64,000 bases of DNA, taken from contig CP115858.1 of NCBI GenBank assembly GCA_027920525.1, positions 1,488,001-1,552,000 of the forward strand, in the 5' to 3' direction. Origin of the DNA: Chryseobacterium daecheongense. Lineage in GTDB: Bacteria > Bacteroidota > Bacteroidia > Flavobacteriales > Weeksellaceae. This document shows, piece by piece, positions 23,625 through 32,544 of the stretch (its first letter is position 1; each line of letters starts with the position of its first letter). The notes beneath the pieces were generated by a model. It made no database searches. It worked only from the letters and a program-made list of their open reading frames with translations, and was not told where the DNA came from. Both the position numbers and the translations under genes were made by a program.

Positions 23625-24908
23625 TTATTCTGCTAATGCTTCCTTATAAGTTTTTAATGCTCTTTCTCTGGCTTTTGCATGTTCTACAATCGGTTCTTCC
23701 TTGTAATCTGGGGGAAGCCATTTTGTGATATATTTAGTGTCTTTATCAAATTTTTTAGTCTGCTCATATGGATTAAATATCCTGAAGTAAGGTGCAGCAT
23801 CACAACCGCAACCTGCAGCCCATTGCCAGTTCCCGTTATTGGCTGCGAGATCGTAGTCTAATAATTTTTCAGCAAAATAGGCTTCTCCCCATCGCCAATC
23901 AATGAGCAGATGTTTGGTAAGAAAACTTGCAGTGATCATTCTTACCCTGTTATGCATAAATCCGGTTTGATTGAGCTCTCTCATTCCGGCATCCACAATA
24001 GGATATCCTGTTTTACCTTCACACCAAGCCTTAAACTCTTTTTCATCATTCCTCCACTTAATATCTTCATATTTCTTTTTAAAACAATGATGAACAACAT
24101 CTGGAAAATGATACAGAATTTGCATGAAAAATTCCCTCCAGATAAGCTCATTAAGCCAGACTTCATTATGCTTAATAGCGTACCGTATACATTTCCTTAC
24201 CGAAATGGTTCCGAAACGCAGTGCGATCCCAAGGTGTGTGGTATGATCCATAGCTGGAAAATCCCTATATTTTCCGTAAGAATCTATTATATTCTTTTTC
24301 AGCTCAGGTTCTTTAAATTCAAGGTCTGTTTTCTTAAATCCGATTTTTTTCAGTGAGATGATCTCCGAAGGCCCGTTATAATCTGCAAAATGATCCAATT
24401 GTATGGTAAAAGTGTCTACGTTTTTCAAATTTGCCTTCCATTTCTTAGAATACGGAGTAAAAACAGTATAAGGAGAAAGGTCATCCTTCACAATATCATT
24501 GCCTTCAAACAGGACCTGATCTTTAAAATCTTTAAAATCAATATGGCTTTTGAGCAACAGATCAGCTACCCGTTGGTCCCTTTGTATGGCTGAAGGTTCG
24601 TAATCCCTGTTGCAAAAAACTGCATCAATAGTAAAATCTTCCGTTAGTTTTTTAAAAACATTGACGGGACTACCATAATAAACCGTAAGTCCGCTGTTGT
24701 ATTTTTGCAAAGTCTGATGCATCCGTTGCAAAGCCTGATGAATATAATCTACTCGTTTATCATTTTTATCCGGAAGACGGTCCAGGATCTCAGTATCAAA
24801 GATAAAAACAGGAACAACCTTTAACCCTGAGGTAAGGGCATGATGAAGTCCAACATTATCTTCCAGCCTAAGGTCTCTTCTGAACCAAAAAATATTCACT
24901 TTCTCCAT
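23625..24908 (-). CDS. phrB: Deoxyribodipyrimidine photolyase (cryptochrome/photolyase family)
   Basis: The 427-residue protein has an N-terminal antenna Rossmann domain (FWFRRDLRLEDNVGLHHAL), and a C-terminal FAD domain with WREFFMQILYHFPDVV, MRELNQTGFMHNRVRMITAS and the signature NNGNWQWAAGCGCDA followed by PYFRIFNP. The Trp and Asn residues of the CPD class I type are in place. It repairs UV-induced cyclobutane pyrimidine dimers using blue light. Length is slightly below the 470-residue E. coli enzyme, as usual for short bacterial ones. It is 34 nt downstream of the lycopene cyclase gene, so it belongs to the light-response operon. Confidence 0.92.
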   Translation of the reverse strand: MEKVNIFWFRRDLRLEDNVGLHHALTSGLKVVPVFIFDTEILDRLPDKNDKRVDYIHQALQRMHQTLQKYNSGLTVYYGSPVNVFKKLTEDFTIDAVFCNRDYEPSAIQRDQRVADLLLKSHIDFKDFKDQVLFEGNDIVKDDLSPYTVFTPYSKKWKANLKNVDTFTIQLDHFADYNGPSEIISLKKIGFKKTDLEFKEPELKKNIIDSYGKYRDFPAMDHTTHLGIALRFGTISVRKCIRYAIKHNEVWLNELIWREFFMQILYHFPDVVHHCFKKKYEDIKWRNDEKEFKAWCEGKTGYPIVDAGMRELNQTGFMHNRVRMITASFLTKHLLIDWRWGEAYFAEKLLDYDLAANNGNWQWAAGCGCDAAPYFRIFNPYEQTKKFDKDTKYITKWLPPDYKEEPIVEHAKARERALKTYKEALAE

Positions 24909-24942
24909 GAGGTATCTTTTACAATTAAAGTATAGTATTTGT

Positions 24943-25650
24943 TTAATAGCTGGGAATTTTCTGTTCTTTACTTTCAGTCAGTTTTTTAAAGAAATAAATA
25001 ATAAGCAAAAACTGACTGTAACCATACACAGCATCTTCGACAGGAATGGTCCCCATTCTGATTCCCATAAACTCATCAGGGTTATAATTCACCACCGGAG
25101 ATTGAATCAAAGAACCGGTAAGTATTCCATTTACAGCAAAGAATCCCGGCATTAAGACCAGATACACAAAGCTTGCTTTCCCTATCCATTCTTTTTTACC
25201 TATAAAATGGAGATAACAAAGGGTAAAAATCGTAACAATGATCGTTACCAGGGTATATATTCTGTCATAAAAAAGAAGTCCTGTAACACTGAGGATAATA
25301 ACGGCAGCAAATACGATCAGGTTATTGAAAGCATTGGCCCAGTCCAGATTAAAAAATTTGTCCAGACAGTAGTAGGTAAAAACACACGCAAAGGGAATGC
25401 AGAAAAAAAACAGCCACTCTTCAATAGGAAGTCCGGCTATCTTAAATCCCATAGTGTACCTGAGATCAAACCACCACACCCCTTTTGCAGTGAACCATAT
25501 ATCCCAGCCAATAAAAGGAATGGCCACAATAGCAGAGGAAATCAAAAACTTTCCGAAAAGCTTATGAAACTGTATTCTCTTATCAAAAGAAGCCAAAAAG
25601 CAAATGATAACAGTGAAAAAATTGATTAGTATGTAAGTATAAGGCATCAT
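24943..25650 (-). CDS. Lycopene cyclase domain protein (CrtYcd-like)
   Basis: The 235-residue protein has six to seven hydrophobic helices and two similar halves, as in the fused heterodimer-type (CrtYc-CrtYd) lycopene cyclases. Marks are GFKIAGLPIEEWLFFFCIPFA (PxEE motif) and GILTGSLIQSPVVNYNPDEF. It would cyclise lycopene ends to beta-rings in the membrane. It overlaps the crtZ-like gene by 4 nt and precedes the photolyase. Together with crtB, crtI and crtZ it indicates zeaxanthin as the likely end product. Confidence 0.85.
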   Translation of the reverse strand: MMPYTYILINFFTVIICFLASFDKRIQFHKLFGKFLISSAIVAIPFIGWDIWFTAKGVWWFDLRYTMGFKIAGLPIEEWLFFFCIPFACVFTYYCLDKFFNLDWANAFNNLIVFAAVIILSVTGLLFYDRIYTLVTIIVTIFTLCYLHFIGKKEWIGKASFVYLVLMPGFFAVNGILTGSLIQSPVVNYNPDEFMGIRMGTIPVEDAVYGYSQFLLIIYFFKKLTESKEQKIPSY

Positions 25651-26099
25651 TTTTTATTGAAATACATTTTAAAATATTTTACAGGAACCCACAAAAAACC
25701 AAAGCACTCCCCGCTTTCCTTTCCCAGATGTTTATGATGCTGTTTATGGGCACGTCTGATGGCAAGGAAATACGGATTCTTTGTCTTAGTAAAGACCTTT
25801 GCCCTTTGATGAATAAAAATATCATGCACAAAGAAATAGGCCATTCCATAAAGGCTTATTCCAAGGCCTACAAAAAAAAGATAACTGAATTCCTGTTTTA
25901 CTCCAAGGTATAATAGAGCAATGGCCGGGCTTGCGAAAATGAAAAAGAAGAGGTCATTTCTTTCCAGTTTTCCATCATGACTATGGTCATGATGATCGCG
26001 ATGCAGGCTCCAGAGAAAACCGTGCATAATATACCTGTGGATGAGCCATGTTGCGCCTTCCATTGAAATAAAAACACCTAAGACGATCAGAAAATTCAT
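25647..26099 (-). CDS. crtZ: Beta-carotene hydroxylase (fatty-acid hydroxylase superfamily)
   Basis: I choose the ATG at 26099 (MNFLIVLGVFISMEG), giving 150 residues. The four di-iron His motifs are visible: HRYIMHG, HRDHHDHSHDG, HDIFIHQR and HKQHHKH. The size and motifs fit CrtZ-type hydroxylases that convert beta-carotene to zeaxanthin. It has about four hydrophobic helices. It lies one base after the SRPBCC stop and overlaps the lycopene cyclase gene, so the operon is tightly coupled. Confidence 0.88.
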   Translation of the reverse strand: MNFLIVLGVFISMEGATWLIHRYIMHGFLWSLHRDHHDHSHDGKLERNDLFFFIFASPAIALLYLGVKQEFSYLFFVGLGISLYGMAYFFVHDIFIHQRAKVFTKTKNPYFLAIRRAHKQHHKHLGKESGECFGFLWVPVKYFKMYFNKK

Positions 26100-26100
26100 G

Positions 26101-26568
26101 TTAATAATCATTATTGTTAAAAAGAGCATTTAAAACGCCGGACCTTAAATCGAATATACTTTCGAGCTTTTTCTTTATAAATAACCGATGGGCTATTCTT
26201 CCTATGATCCCCAGGGGAAGTTCATAATCTACAGTATCTTTCATCAATACTCCTTTATCATTTGGAATGAATTCATGAAAATGATTCCAATACTTATACG
26301 GACCTTTTTTCTGGAAGCCGGTAAAGCTTTTATAATCTTCTACCTGGCTAATCATCATTTCCCATTTGATCGGGCTTCCTAAAAAAGAAAAGGCCCTATA
26401 CTCTATTTCCATTCCTTTAAAAACCGGCCGGTCCAGAATACCCGAAACAACCAGAAAATTCATTACTTCAGGAGTTGCTTCAGAAAAATGATCATGCGAT
26501 GAGAAGAAATTCCAGACCGATTCGATAGTACAATTTAATTGTTGCTCCCTGTATAATCTGTGTAACAT
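26101..26568 (-). CDS. SRPBCC-family protein of the carotenoid operon
   Basis: The 155-residue protein fits the START/SRPBCC ligand-binding fold: MLHRLYREQQLNCTIESVWN, FFSSHDHFSEATPEVMNFLV, KWEMMISQVEDYKSFTGFQK and a KDTVDYELPLGIIGRI segment. Members of this group (CrtJ/YndB-like, sometimes annotated as cell-division inhibitor SulA-like) recur inside flavobacterial crt operons. It might bind a carotenoid or a precursor. No catalytic residue is obvious. It is 12 nt downstream of crtB. Confidence 0.8.
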   Translation of the reverse strand: MLHRLYREQQLNCTIESVWNFFSSHDHFSEATPEVMNFLVVSGILDRPVFKGMEIEYRAFSFLGSPIKWEMMISQVEDYKSFTGFQKKGPYKYWNHFHEFIPNDKGVLMKDTVDYELPLGIIGRIAHRLFIKKKLESIFDLRSGVLNALFNNNDY

Positions 26569-26580
26569 TCTTTTTATTAA

Positions 26581-27417
26581 TTAGAAATAAGCAGCTTTGT
26601 ATCTTATATAGCTTTTGAACGCAACAAAAAGTTTCTGTGAATTAGCGATCCTGACTCTTTGCTGTAAAATACGATGAGAGCTTGTCTTCTTTATTTTTTC
26701 AAACAATGACAGATAGTATCTGTATGCGAGATATACTCCGAACATAGAGGAACCCGGTAATTTTTTAATCCCCTGTAATGCTTCTTTAAATTCTCCTTCA
26801 ATTTCTTTTTCGATCTGCCCTTTCACGGTGTTATCAAAGACAGACATATTTACAGACGGGAAATAGGTTCGTCCAAGGACCTGATAGTCATCTTTCAAAT
26901 CCCTTAAAAAATTAACTTTCTGAAAAGCAGAGCCCAATTTCATGGCAAACGGTTTCAGCTTTTCAAATTGCTGCTTGTCACCTTCAGTAAAAATCTGCAG
27001 ACACATCAAACCCACCACTTCAGCAGAGCCATAGATATATTCATCATAGAGTTCCGAGTTATAATCAATTTTATGAAGATCCATTTCCATGCTGTGTAAA
27101 AACTGCCTGATCAGCCTTGTATCGATATCATACCTGCGAACTGTTTCCTGAAAGGAATGCAAAATGGGATTCAGCGATATACCCTCTTCCAGTGCCCGAT
27201 AGGTTTCAGCTCTTAATCTTTTCAAAAGTCTCTCTTTATCATAGCAATGAAAACTATCAACAATTTCATCTGCCAGGCGTACATAACCATAAATAGCATA
27301 AATAGCAGGTCTGATGGATGGCTTCAATGCCAATATTCCTAGTGAGAAACTGGAACTGTATTTTTGTGTGGTGCTCTTACTGACTTCGTAAGACAATTCA
27401 TCAAACAATTTTTTCAT
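26581..27417 (-). CDS. crtB: Phytoene synthase
   Basis: The 278-residue protein has the two Asp-rich prenyl-diphosphate motifs: VRLADEIVDSF near residue 48-58 and FLRDLKDDYQVLGRTYFP in the second half. SEVYGSAEVVGLMCLQIF-like spacing is present as ELYDEYIYGSAEVVGLMC. It condenses two geranylgeranyl diphosphates to phytoene via prephytoene diphosphate, using Mg2+. No crtE is in the window, so GGPP must come from elsewhere. It is separated from crtI by a single base. Confidence 0.92.
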   Translation of the reverse strand: MKKLFDELSYEVSKSTTQKYSSSFSLGILALKPSIRPAIYAIYGYVRLADEIVDSFHCYDKERLLKRLRAETYRALEEGISLNPILHSFQETVRRYDIDTRLIRQFLHSMEMDLHKIDYNSELYDEYIYGSAEVVGLMCLQIFTEGDKQQFEKLKPFAMKLGSAFQKVNFLRDLKDDYQVLGRTYFPSVNMSVFDNTVKGQIEKEIEGEFKEALQGIKKLPGSSMFGVYLAYRYYLSLFEKIKKTSSHRILQQRVRIANSQKLFVAFKSYIRYKAAYF

Positions 27418-27418
27418 A

Positions 27419-28915
27419 TTAATTTATTTTTAGTTTACTAACTTCAGCCGCTACAATTTTTCCGGAAATTACTGACGGAGGAACACCCGGTCCCGGAACA
27501 GTTAATTGTCCTGTATAAAAAAGATTCTTAATCTTTTTGTTTCTTATTTTAGGTTTTAAAACAGCCGTCTGGGATAATGTATTGGATAATCCGTACGCGT
27601 TACCTTCATAAGCATTATAATCTGAAATAAAATCGCTGACACAATAGCTTCTTTTGTATTCAATTCTGGATAGGAGACCGCTTTCTCCCGTATGTTTTTC
27701 AATTCTTGCAAGCATTTTCATCAGATATTGCTCTCTTAGAGACTCTTCGTCATGTATTCCCGGAGCAAGAGGCAACAGCAAGAAAAGATTCTCGCCATCC
27801 TGAGGTGCTACATCCGGATCTGTCTTTGAAGGACAGCATACATAAAACAAGGGTTTTGACGGCCACTTCTTATCTTTATAAATACAATCTATATGATCGT
27901 CAAGCTCATTTTCAAAAAAAAGGGTGTGATGCTTTAAATGAGGAATTTTCCCTTTAACACCGAGATAGTAGATGAGACATGAAGGAGCAAAGGTTCTGGT
28001 TTTCCAATAGGCATCGGTATAGTTTCTGAGGGATTCAGGAATTAATGTTTCGGTATGATGATAGTCTGATGAGGCAATGACGGCATCAAATTCACGGTCT
28101 TCCCCATTGATCCTGATGGAAGTAACTTTGCCTTTTTCCGTATTGAACTGCTGTACGTTATGGTTAAAATGGAAAGTTGCGCCTTGTTTTTCTGCCACCT
28201 TCTTCATGGCAAGAACAAGCTGATAAAATCCTCCCATAGGATATTTTGTTCCCAGGACATATCCTCCGTAATTCATCAGGCTGTACAATGCGGGAATATG
28301 TTGCGGTGAAGCACCGAGGAATATAACCGGAAATTCCATCAGTGATCTGAGCTTCGGATCCGAAAAGTAGCCCGAAACATATTTTCTGAAATTACTTACA
28401 AGATCAAGTTTCAGAGCACTACCCGCTATTTTTAAAGAAGCGAATTCAAGCCAGCTGTAACATGGTTTTGTCACAAAGTCTTTCATCCCCGTTTCATATT
28501 TGAATTGAGCAGACTGCATAAACTGATCATAACGCCGGCCAGCTCCGGGTTCTATTTTTTCAAATAAATCCCGGATTTCACTGTTTTTCTCGGGAACTGA
28601 GACTTTCTCTTTTGAAAAAACCATTTCAAACTGAGGATCTAACGATACCAATTGAAAAAAATCGGATGCTTTATAATCAAAATCACTGAAAAAGTCTTCA
28701 ATGATATCAGGCATCCAATACCAGCTTGGTCCCATATCAAAAACATACCCGTTTTCCGTTTTAAATTGTCTTGCCCGTCCGCCAGGCTGGTGATGCTTTT
28801 CAAATACATGTACTTCATGTCCTGATTTTGCAGCATACGCAGCAGCAGAAAGTCCGGAAAATCCCGAGCCTATCACGGCAATTCTTTTTCTTAAGCTATT
28901 GGTATTCGTTATCAT
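27419..28915 (-). CDS. crtI: Phytoene desaturase
   Basis: The 498-residue protein opens with a dinucleotide-binding Rossmann motif (RIAVIGSGFSGLSAAAYAAK, GxGxxG), then EKHHQPGGRARQFKTENG, and ends with the FAD-binding TGQLTVPGPGVPPSVISGKI typical of CrtI. It converts phytoene to lycopene. It is the second gene of the operon after the first marR (36-nt gap) and is followed by crtB. Length fits CrtI (about 490-500). Confidence 0.93.
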   Translation of the reverse strand: MITNTNSLRKRIAVIGSGFSGLSAAAYAAKSGHEVHVFEKHHQPGGRARQFKTENGYVFDMGPSWYWMPDIIEDFFSDFDYKASDFFQLVSLDPQFEMVFSKEKVSVPEKNSEIRDLFEKIEPGAGRRYDQFMQSAQFKYETGMKDFVTKPCYSWLEFASLKIAGSALKLDLVSNFRKYVSGYFSDPKLRSLMEFPVIFLGASPQHIPALYSLMNYGGYVLGTKYPMGGFYQLVLAMKKVAEKQGATFHFNHNVQQFNTEKGKVTSIRINGEDREFDAVIASSDYHHTETLIPESLRNYTDAYWKTRTFAPSCLIYYLGVKGKIPHLKHHTLFFENELDDHIDCIYKDKKWPSKPLFYVCCPSKTDPDVAPQDGENLFLLLPLAPGIHDEESLREQYLMKMLARIEKHTGESGLLSRIEYKRSYCVSDFISDYNAYEGNAYGLSNTLSQTAVLKPKIRNKKIKNLFYTGQLTVPGPGVPPSVISGKIVAAEVSKLKIN

Positions 28916-28951
28916 TTATTTAATCATTTTAACACAGACTTTTAAACTTCA

Positions 28952-29608
28952 TCAGTTCAGCTTTTTATAGACAGCGTCCAGTAATTCCTGGGCTTCCAGA
29001 TTCATACGGTAAAGGGAATGATGAAATTCATCCAATTTAGAGAGTATGGCAATGAACAGCATTTGTTCAGAATGGGTAAGGTTTCCTACTACAGCCCTTG
29101 AGGCTTTACGGATTTCATCCATATGCTCATTTAATACAGTAAAGCCTTCCTGTGTTAGCTGAACATGTTTTGTTCTTTTATCTTTTTGAGAAATCTCCTG
29201 TTTTACCCAGCCATTTCTGATCAAACGATTAATAATAAGAATGCCCGAAGATTTTTCATGCACATTACGTCTTATCAATTCCATTTTGGTCATGGGTCCT
29301 ACAGACTTCAGGCTTATAAGGTAAATGAAATCATCCTGGCTTGAAAAAACGGAGTGGTAGGTTGCTGATCGCGAGTAAGATTTTGCATATCTCCCCATCC
29401 TTGTCAATAAAGTATTGATAATACTGTCGGTGCTCCTTTCTGATTCCATCCCCAGCCATCCAGGTTCTGATTCAGAATCCTCAGGATGCGAAATAATTAA
29501 CCATTCCGCAAAACCCTGGATGTCGTTACTGTATAGAGCTTTGTCTTCATTTTGCTCCATAAATTGCTGAATAAGCTCTACCACTGTTTTGATAAGATCA
29601 TAATTCAT
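28952..29608 (-). CDS. MarR family regulator (promoter-proximal gene of photoprotection operon)
   Basis: I choose the ATG at 29608 (MNYDLIKTVVELIQQF), giving 218 residues. It shares the layout of the distal paralogue at 21847-22521: an N-terminal helical region, SSQDDFIYLISLKSVGPMTK, RRNVHEKSSGILIINRLIRN and QKDKRTKHVQLTQEGFTVLN, the latter two forming the DNA-binding helix and wing. It is the first gene of the nine-gene operon and so likely autoregulates it. The ligand is not known; light, singlet oxygen or oxidants are plausible from the cargo. Confidence 0.85.
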   Translation of the reverse strand: MNYDLIKTVVELIQQFMEQNEDKALYSNDIQGFAEWLIISHPEDSESEPGWLGMESERSTDSIINTLLTRMGRYAKSYSRSATYHSVFSSQDDFIYLISLKSVGPMTKMELIRRNVHEKSSGILIINRLIRNGWVKQEISQKDKRTKHVQLTQEGFTVLNEHMDEIRKASRAVVGNLTHSEQMLFIAILSKLDEFHHSLYRMNLEAQELLDAVYKKLN

Positions 29609-29980
29609 ATTGAATAAATTAGTACACAAATATACTTATAAAAGAATATAAATATACTTTTATTGTATTTTATTTTTGTTAAAAGTCGTATAAGCCAATC
29701 GGTAAGAGCATTTAAATTAAAGAATACCATGTGATCATAAAATCCAATAACATACTGATAAACAATTAATTAAACAATTTTAAAACACCAAGGAACAGAA
29801 TAAAAAGAGAGGAAAAAAAAATGTATATTAATAAACTATAAACAAGCTTATAACCAAAATTTTATATATAAATCTCATAATTAATTAAAATCTCATTAAT
29901 TTTTTAAGTTAAAAGACAAATATCAAATTCGGAATCTTTAATTGAGTAATTTAGCATTGGACAAATGCACTAAGATTTTT
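29609..29980. other. Divergent intergenic region between marR/crt operon and surface-protein gene
   Basis: This very AT-rich 372-bp spacer holds the CAAATATA (minus-strand TATATTTG) -7 box at 29627-29634 for the marR-crt operon, and a second AAATATACTT copy about 20 bp further (near 29651) that could be an operator half. Nothing clear was seen for the plus-strand gene beyond AT-rich tracts and two ATCTCATnATTAATT-like repeats at 29872-29900. No ORF. Confidence 0.5.
29627..29634 (-). promoter_or_regulatory. -7 box TATATTTG of the marR-crt operon
   Basis: The TAnnTTTG box lies 18 nt upstream of the ATG at 29608, so the transcript leader is very short. A repeated GTATATTT element about 20 bp upstream may be a regulator half-site. 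The same layout precedes the distal marR at 22539-22546. Confidence 0.45.
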
Positions 29981-32383
29981 ATGAAAAATATCTTCTTTTT
30001 AATGCTGATTTCAACGGTTCAACCCTTATTATCACAAACCAAACTGGAAAAAGCAATCACTAATCTTGAAAATAATTACGAACAGGAAAAAGTATACCTC
30101 CTTACCGATAAACTTCAATATGCAGCTGGAGACCAGATCTGGTTTAAAGGTTTTGTATTTGACGGTTACAACCGTTCGACATTATCCACCACCCTGTTTG
30201 TGGAATTGTACGATTCCGATAAGAAGTTAATAGACTGGAAAACAGTACTTCTTACCAATGGCGAAGGCAGCGGAGATTTCAAGCTTAAAGCAGACCTTCC
30301 GGAGCAGGTTTATTTTGTAAGGGCCTATACTCCGTACATGACGAATTTCAGCGATGATTTCCAAATTGTTAAAACCCTTCCGGTTTACAATCCTACCTCA
30401 ACTAAAGCATTAGAAGTTGCTAAAAATTCAGATTGGTCCGCCAAAGCGTTTCCTGAAGGTGGAAACTTCATTAATGGTACACCTACAAAATTTGCTGTAA
30501 GACTTTATGGCAATGTTTCTCTTCCGGAAAAATGGAGTGGAAAAATAATAGACGTACAAAATCCAGATGTTCCTATAACCACTTTCACCTCGCTTGATAA
30601 AAATGTAGCTTCTTTTAAAATAACGCCGGCATCAGGAAAAAAATACCAGGCCATCATTGAAGATAATACAGGAAAAAAGCAAACCATCAATTTACCCGAA
30701 GTTACAGACAGTGGTCTCCATGTAGAAGTTTCCAGCTCGAATGAAGGGATAAAATACAGTTTAAAAGGAGTCAATTTAAAACAACAGCTTCAGAATTATA
30801 AAATTGTAGGGACCATTAATAATCACTTAGCTTACAAAGCAAATATTACCCAATCAACCGGTGAAGTCTCAAGCACGATCCCTACAAAAATCAGCAATGG
30901 GGCCAATGGTGTTTTACAGCTGGCTATTTTTGATGAACAGGACAATCTGGTCGCAAAAAGACTTTGCTTTATCAAACCGAATAATTTAAAGATTGAGAAA
31001 GCAGAAATTGTTGGCCAGAATTTAAAAGAAACACCAAGATCTTTCAACAGTATCGACCTTTCACCGGAGTCTTATTTTAAAAATTATACGGTTCTGGTAA
31101 GTGAGGATGACGGAAGTAACACAACTGAAGAAGAGAATATCCTGAGCAGCCTTTGGTTAACAGGAGATCTTTCTTCAAAAATAGACAGTCCAGCCCAATA
31201 CTTCTCTAAAAATGCTAATACCGAAGCATTGGATGCCCTGCTTATTTCTGAAAACTGGAAAAGATTTGACTGGAATTCAGTACTTAGCGGAACGCTTCCC
31301 GCCATTAAAGCCAATTCTCAGAAATTTCTTTCTTACAGGATAAAACCCCTTAAAGACAACGCCCTGATGAGAGATACCAATGTAAATGTAGTTCTGAAAT
31401 TAGGGGAAAACGAACCCAGTATCAATCAGTTCAGAACCGATCAGATGGGATATGTTTATTTGAACAATCTTAGTTTTAATGAACCCCTGAACGTTTCCGT
31501 ATTTGCAAATTCTGAGAAGGGTAAGGAATCAGAAAATGATCATTTATTCGTGACGGTAGAACCCTTGGTTATCCCAACACCCTTTAAAGGAAGCTTGCCG
31601 GCTACGAAATACACATTGGTAACAGCCACTGAGAATAAAAAACTTCCTCCGGCCATTTCAAAAGCCATCAACACTCAGAAAAATATTAAAAAACTGGAAC
31701 ATATTGATGTCCAAATTGAAGAAGTCCAATTAACAGGAAAAAAGAAGGATCCCAAAGAAGAATTAAACAAACAACTATCCTCGGGAATGTTTAGTTCCGT
31801 GAATTCCACTATATTCGATTTCGTTAACGAGGACCAACATATCGCCGGATCAACCAATATATTGGACTGGCTGCAGGGAAGAGCTGCCGGTTTAACATTC
31901 CAGAGAAATAACTCAGGGATCAATGTGCCCTATATCCGTGGTCAGCAAGCCAAGCTTTACCTGGATGAAACTCCTACCGATGCAAGTATGATCACCAGCC
32001 TTCCGGTCAACAATATTGCCATGGTGAAAATTATTAAGGGTTCCGGACTAATCGGTAACGCAGTACTCATCTATACAATGAGAGGCAATATGAAATCTAA
32101 AAGTAACGAGAAGGATCCTCAAAAGAATAACCTATCGGTTATAAAGGGATACGACAAACCATCAGAATTTCCTATTGAAACACTGGATACGGATGATCCT
32201 GCAAAGAAAATTGAAAATGATACCAGGGAAACACTTTACTGGAATCCTAATCTGTATGACAGTGATTATGTTCCTCCAAGAATTAAATTCTTCAATAATG
32301 ACACCGCAAAACAATATAAGGTATTGATCATCAGTTTTGATGAAGATGACAATATTCTGTATGAAAACAGGGTATTTAAATAG
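29981..32383 (+). CDS. Exported MG2-like / TonB-plug-type surface protein
   Basis: I choose the ATG at 29981 (MKNIFFLMLISTVQPLLSQT), giving 800 residues with a signal peptide of about 19 residues. An N-terminal macroglobulin-like domain starts EQEKVYLLTDKLQYAAGDQI, the pattern of the MG2-type domain in Bacteroidota. The second half has a TonB-receptor plug-like segment, DWLQGRAAGLTFQRNNSGIN to PVNNIAMVKIIKGSG. There is no C-terminal 22-strand barrel, so this is not a full receptor. It is probably surface-exposed or periplasmic and of unknown ligand. It is monocistronic, ended by a strong hairpin at 32404. Confidence 0.75.
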   Translation: MKNIFFLMLISTVQPLLSQTKLEKAITNLENNYEQEKVYLLTDKLQYAAGDQIWFKGFVFDGYNRSTLSTTLFVELYDSDKKLIDWKTVLLTNGEGSGDFKLKADLPEQVYFVRAYTPYMTNFSDDFQIVKTLPVYNPTSTKALEVAKNSDWSAKAFPEGGNFINGTPTKFAVRLYGNVSLPEKWSGKIIDVQNPDVPITTFTSLDKNVASFKITPASGKKYQAIIEDNTGKKQTINLPEVTDSGLHVEVSSSNEGIKYSLKGVNLKQQLQNYKIVGTINNHLAYKANITQSTGEVSSTIPTKISNGANGVLQLAIFDEQDNLVAKRLCFIKPNNLKIEKAEIVGQNLKETPRSFNSIDLSPESYFKNYTVLVSEDDGSNTTEEENILSSLWLTGDLSSKIDSPAQYFSKNANTEALDALLISENWKRFDWNSVLSGTLPAIKANSQKFLSYRIKPLKDNALMRDTNVNVVLKLGENEPSINQFRTDQMGYVYLNNLSFNEPLNVSVFANSEKGKESENDHLFVTVEPLVIPTPFKGSLPATKYTLVTATENKKLPPAISKAINTQKNIKKLEHIDVQIEEVQLTGKKKDPKEELNKQLSSGMFSSVNSTIFDFVNEDQHIAGSTNILDWLQGRAAGLTFQRNNSGINVPYIRGQQAKLYLDETPTDASMITSLPVNNIAMVKIIKGSGLIGNAVLIYTMRGNMKSKSNEKDPQKNNLSVIKGYDKPSEFPIETLDTDDPAKKIENDTRETLYWNPNLYDSDYVPPRIKFFNNDTAKQYKVLIISFDEDDNILYENRVFK

Positions 32384-32403
32384 TATTTATCTATCTCCAA
32401 ATA

Positions 32404-32438
32404 AAAAGATTCGAAAACTGCACGTTTTCGAATCTTTT
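32404..32438 (+). terminator. Strong intrinsic terminator
   Basis: A perfect 15-bp stem (AAAAGATTCGAAAAC / GTTTTCGAATCTTTT) with a TGCAC loop starts 20 nt after the surface-protein stop. The A/T flanks allow function in both directions. Confidence 0.85.
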
Positions 32439-32465
32439 ATTATTTGTTATTCCGTAAGATTAATA

Positions 32466-32544
32466 AAATAAAGCCACAGGATCGAAAAAAACGGTTCACA
32501 CATCATTCTAAGATTTACGTTTCTTACAATTTGTGGCTTTATTT
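32466..32544 (-). repeat. Inverted repeat 13 bp with 53-nt loop after the DUF4142 gene
   Basis: AAATAAAGCCACA (32466-32478) pairs exactly with TGTGGCTTTATTT (32532-32544), directly next to the DUF4142 stop codon. It may act as an extended terminator or an mRNA 3' end structure for the minus-strand gene. Confidence 0.45.

Noticed and set aside
32404..32544. Possible small RNA gene between convergent genes
   Set aside because: The two hairpins are explained as terminators of the converging genes; no separate promoter box was seen.
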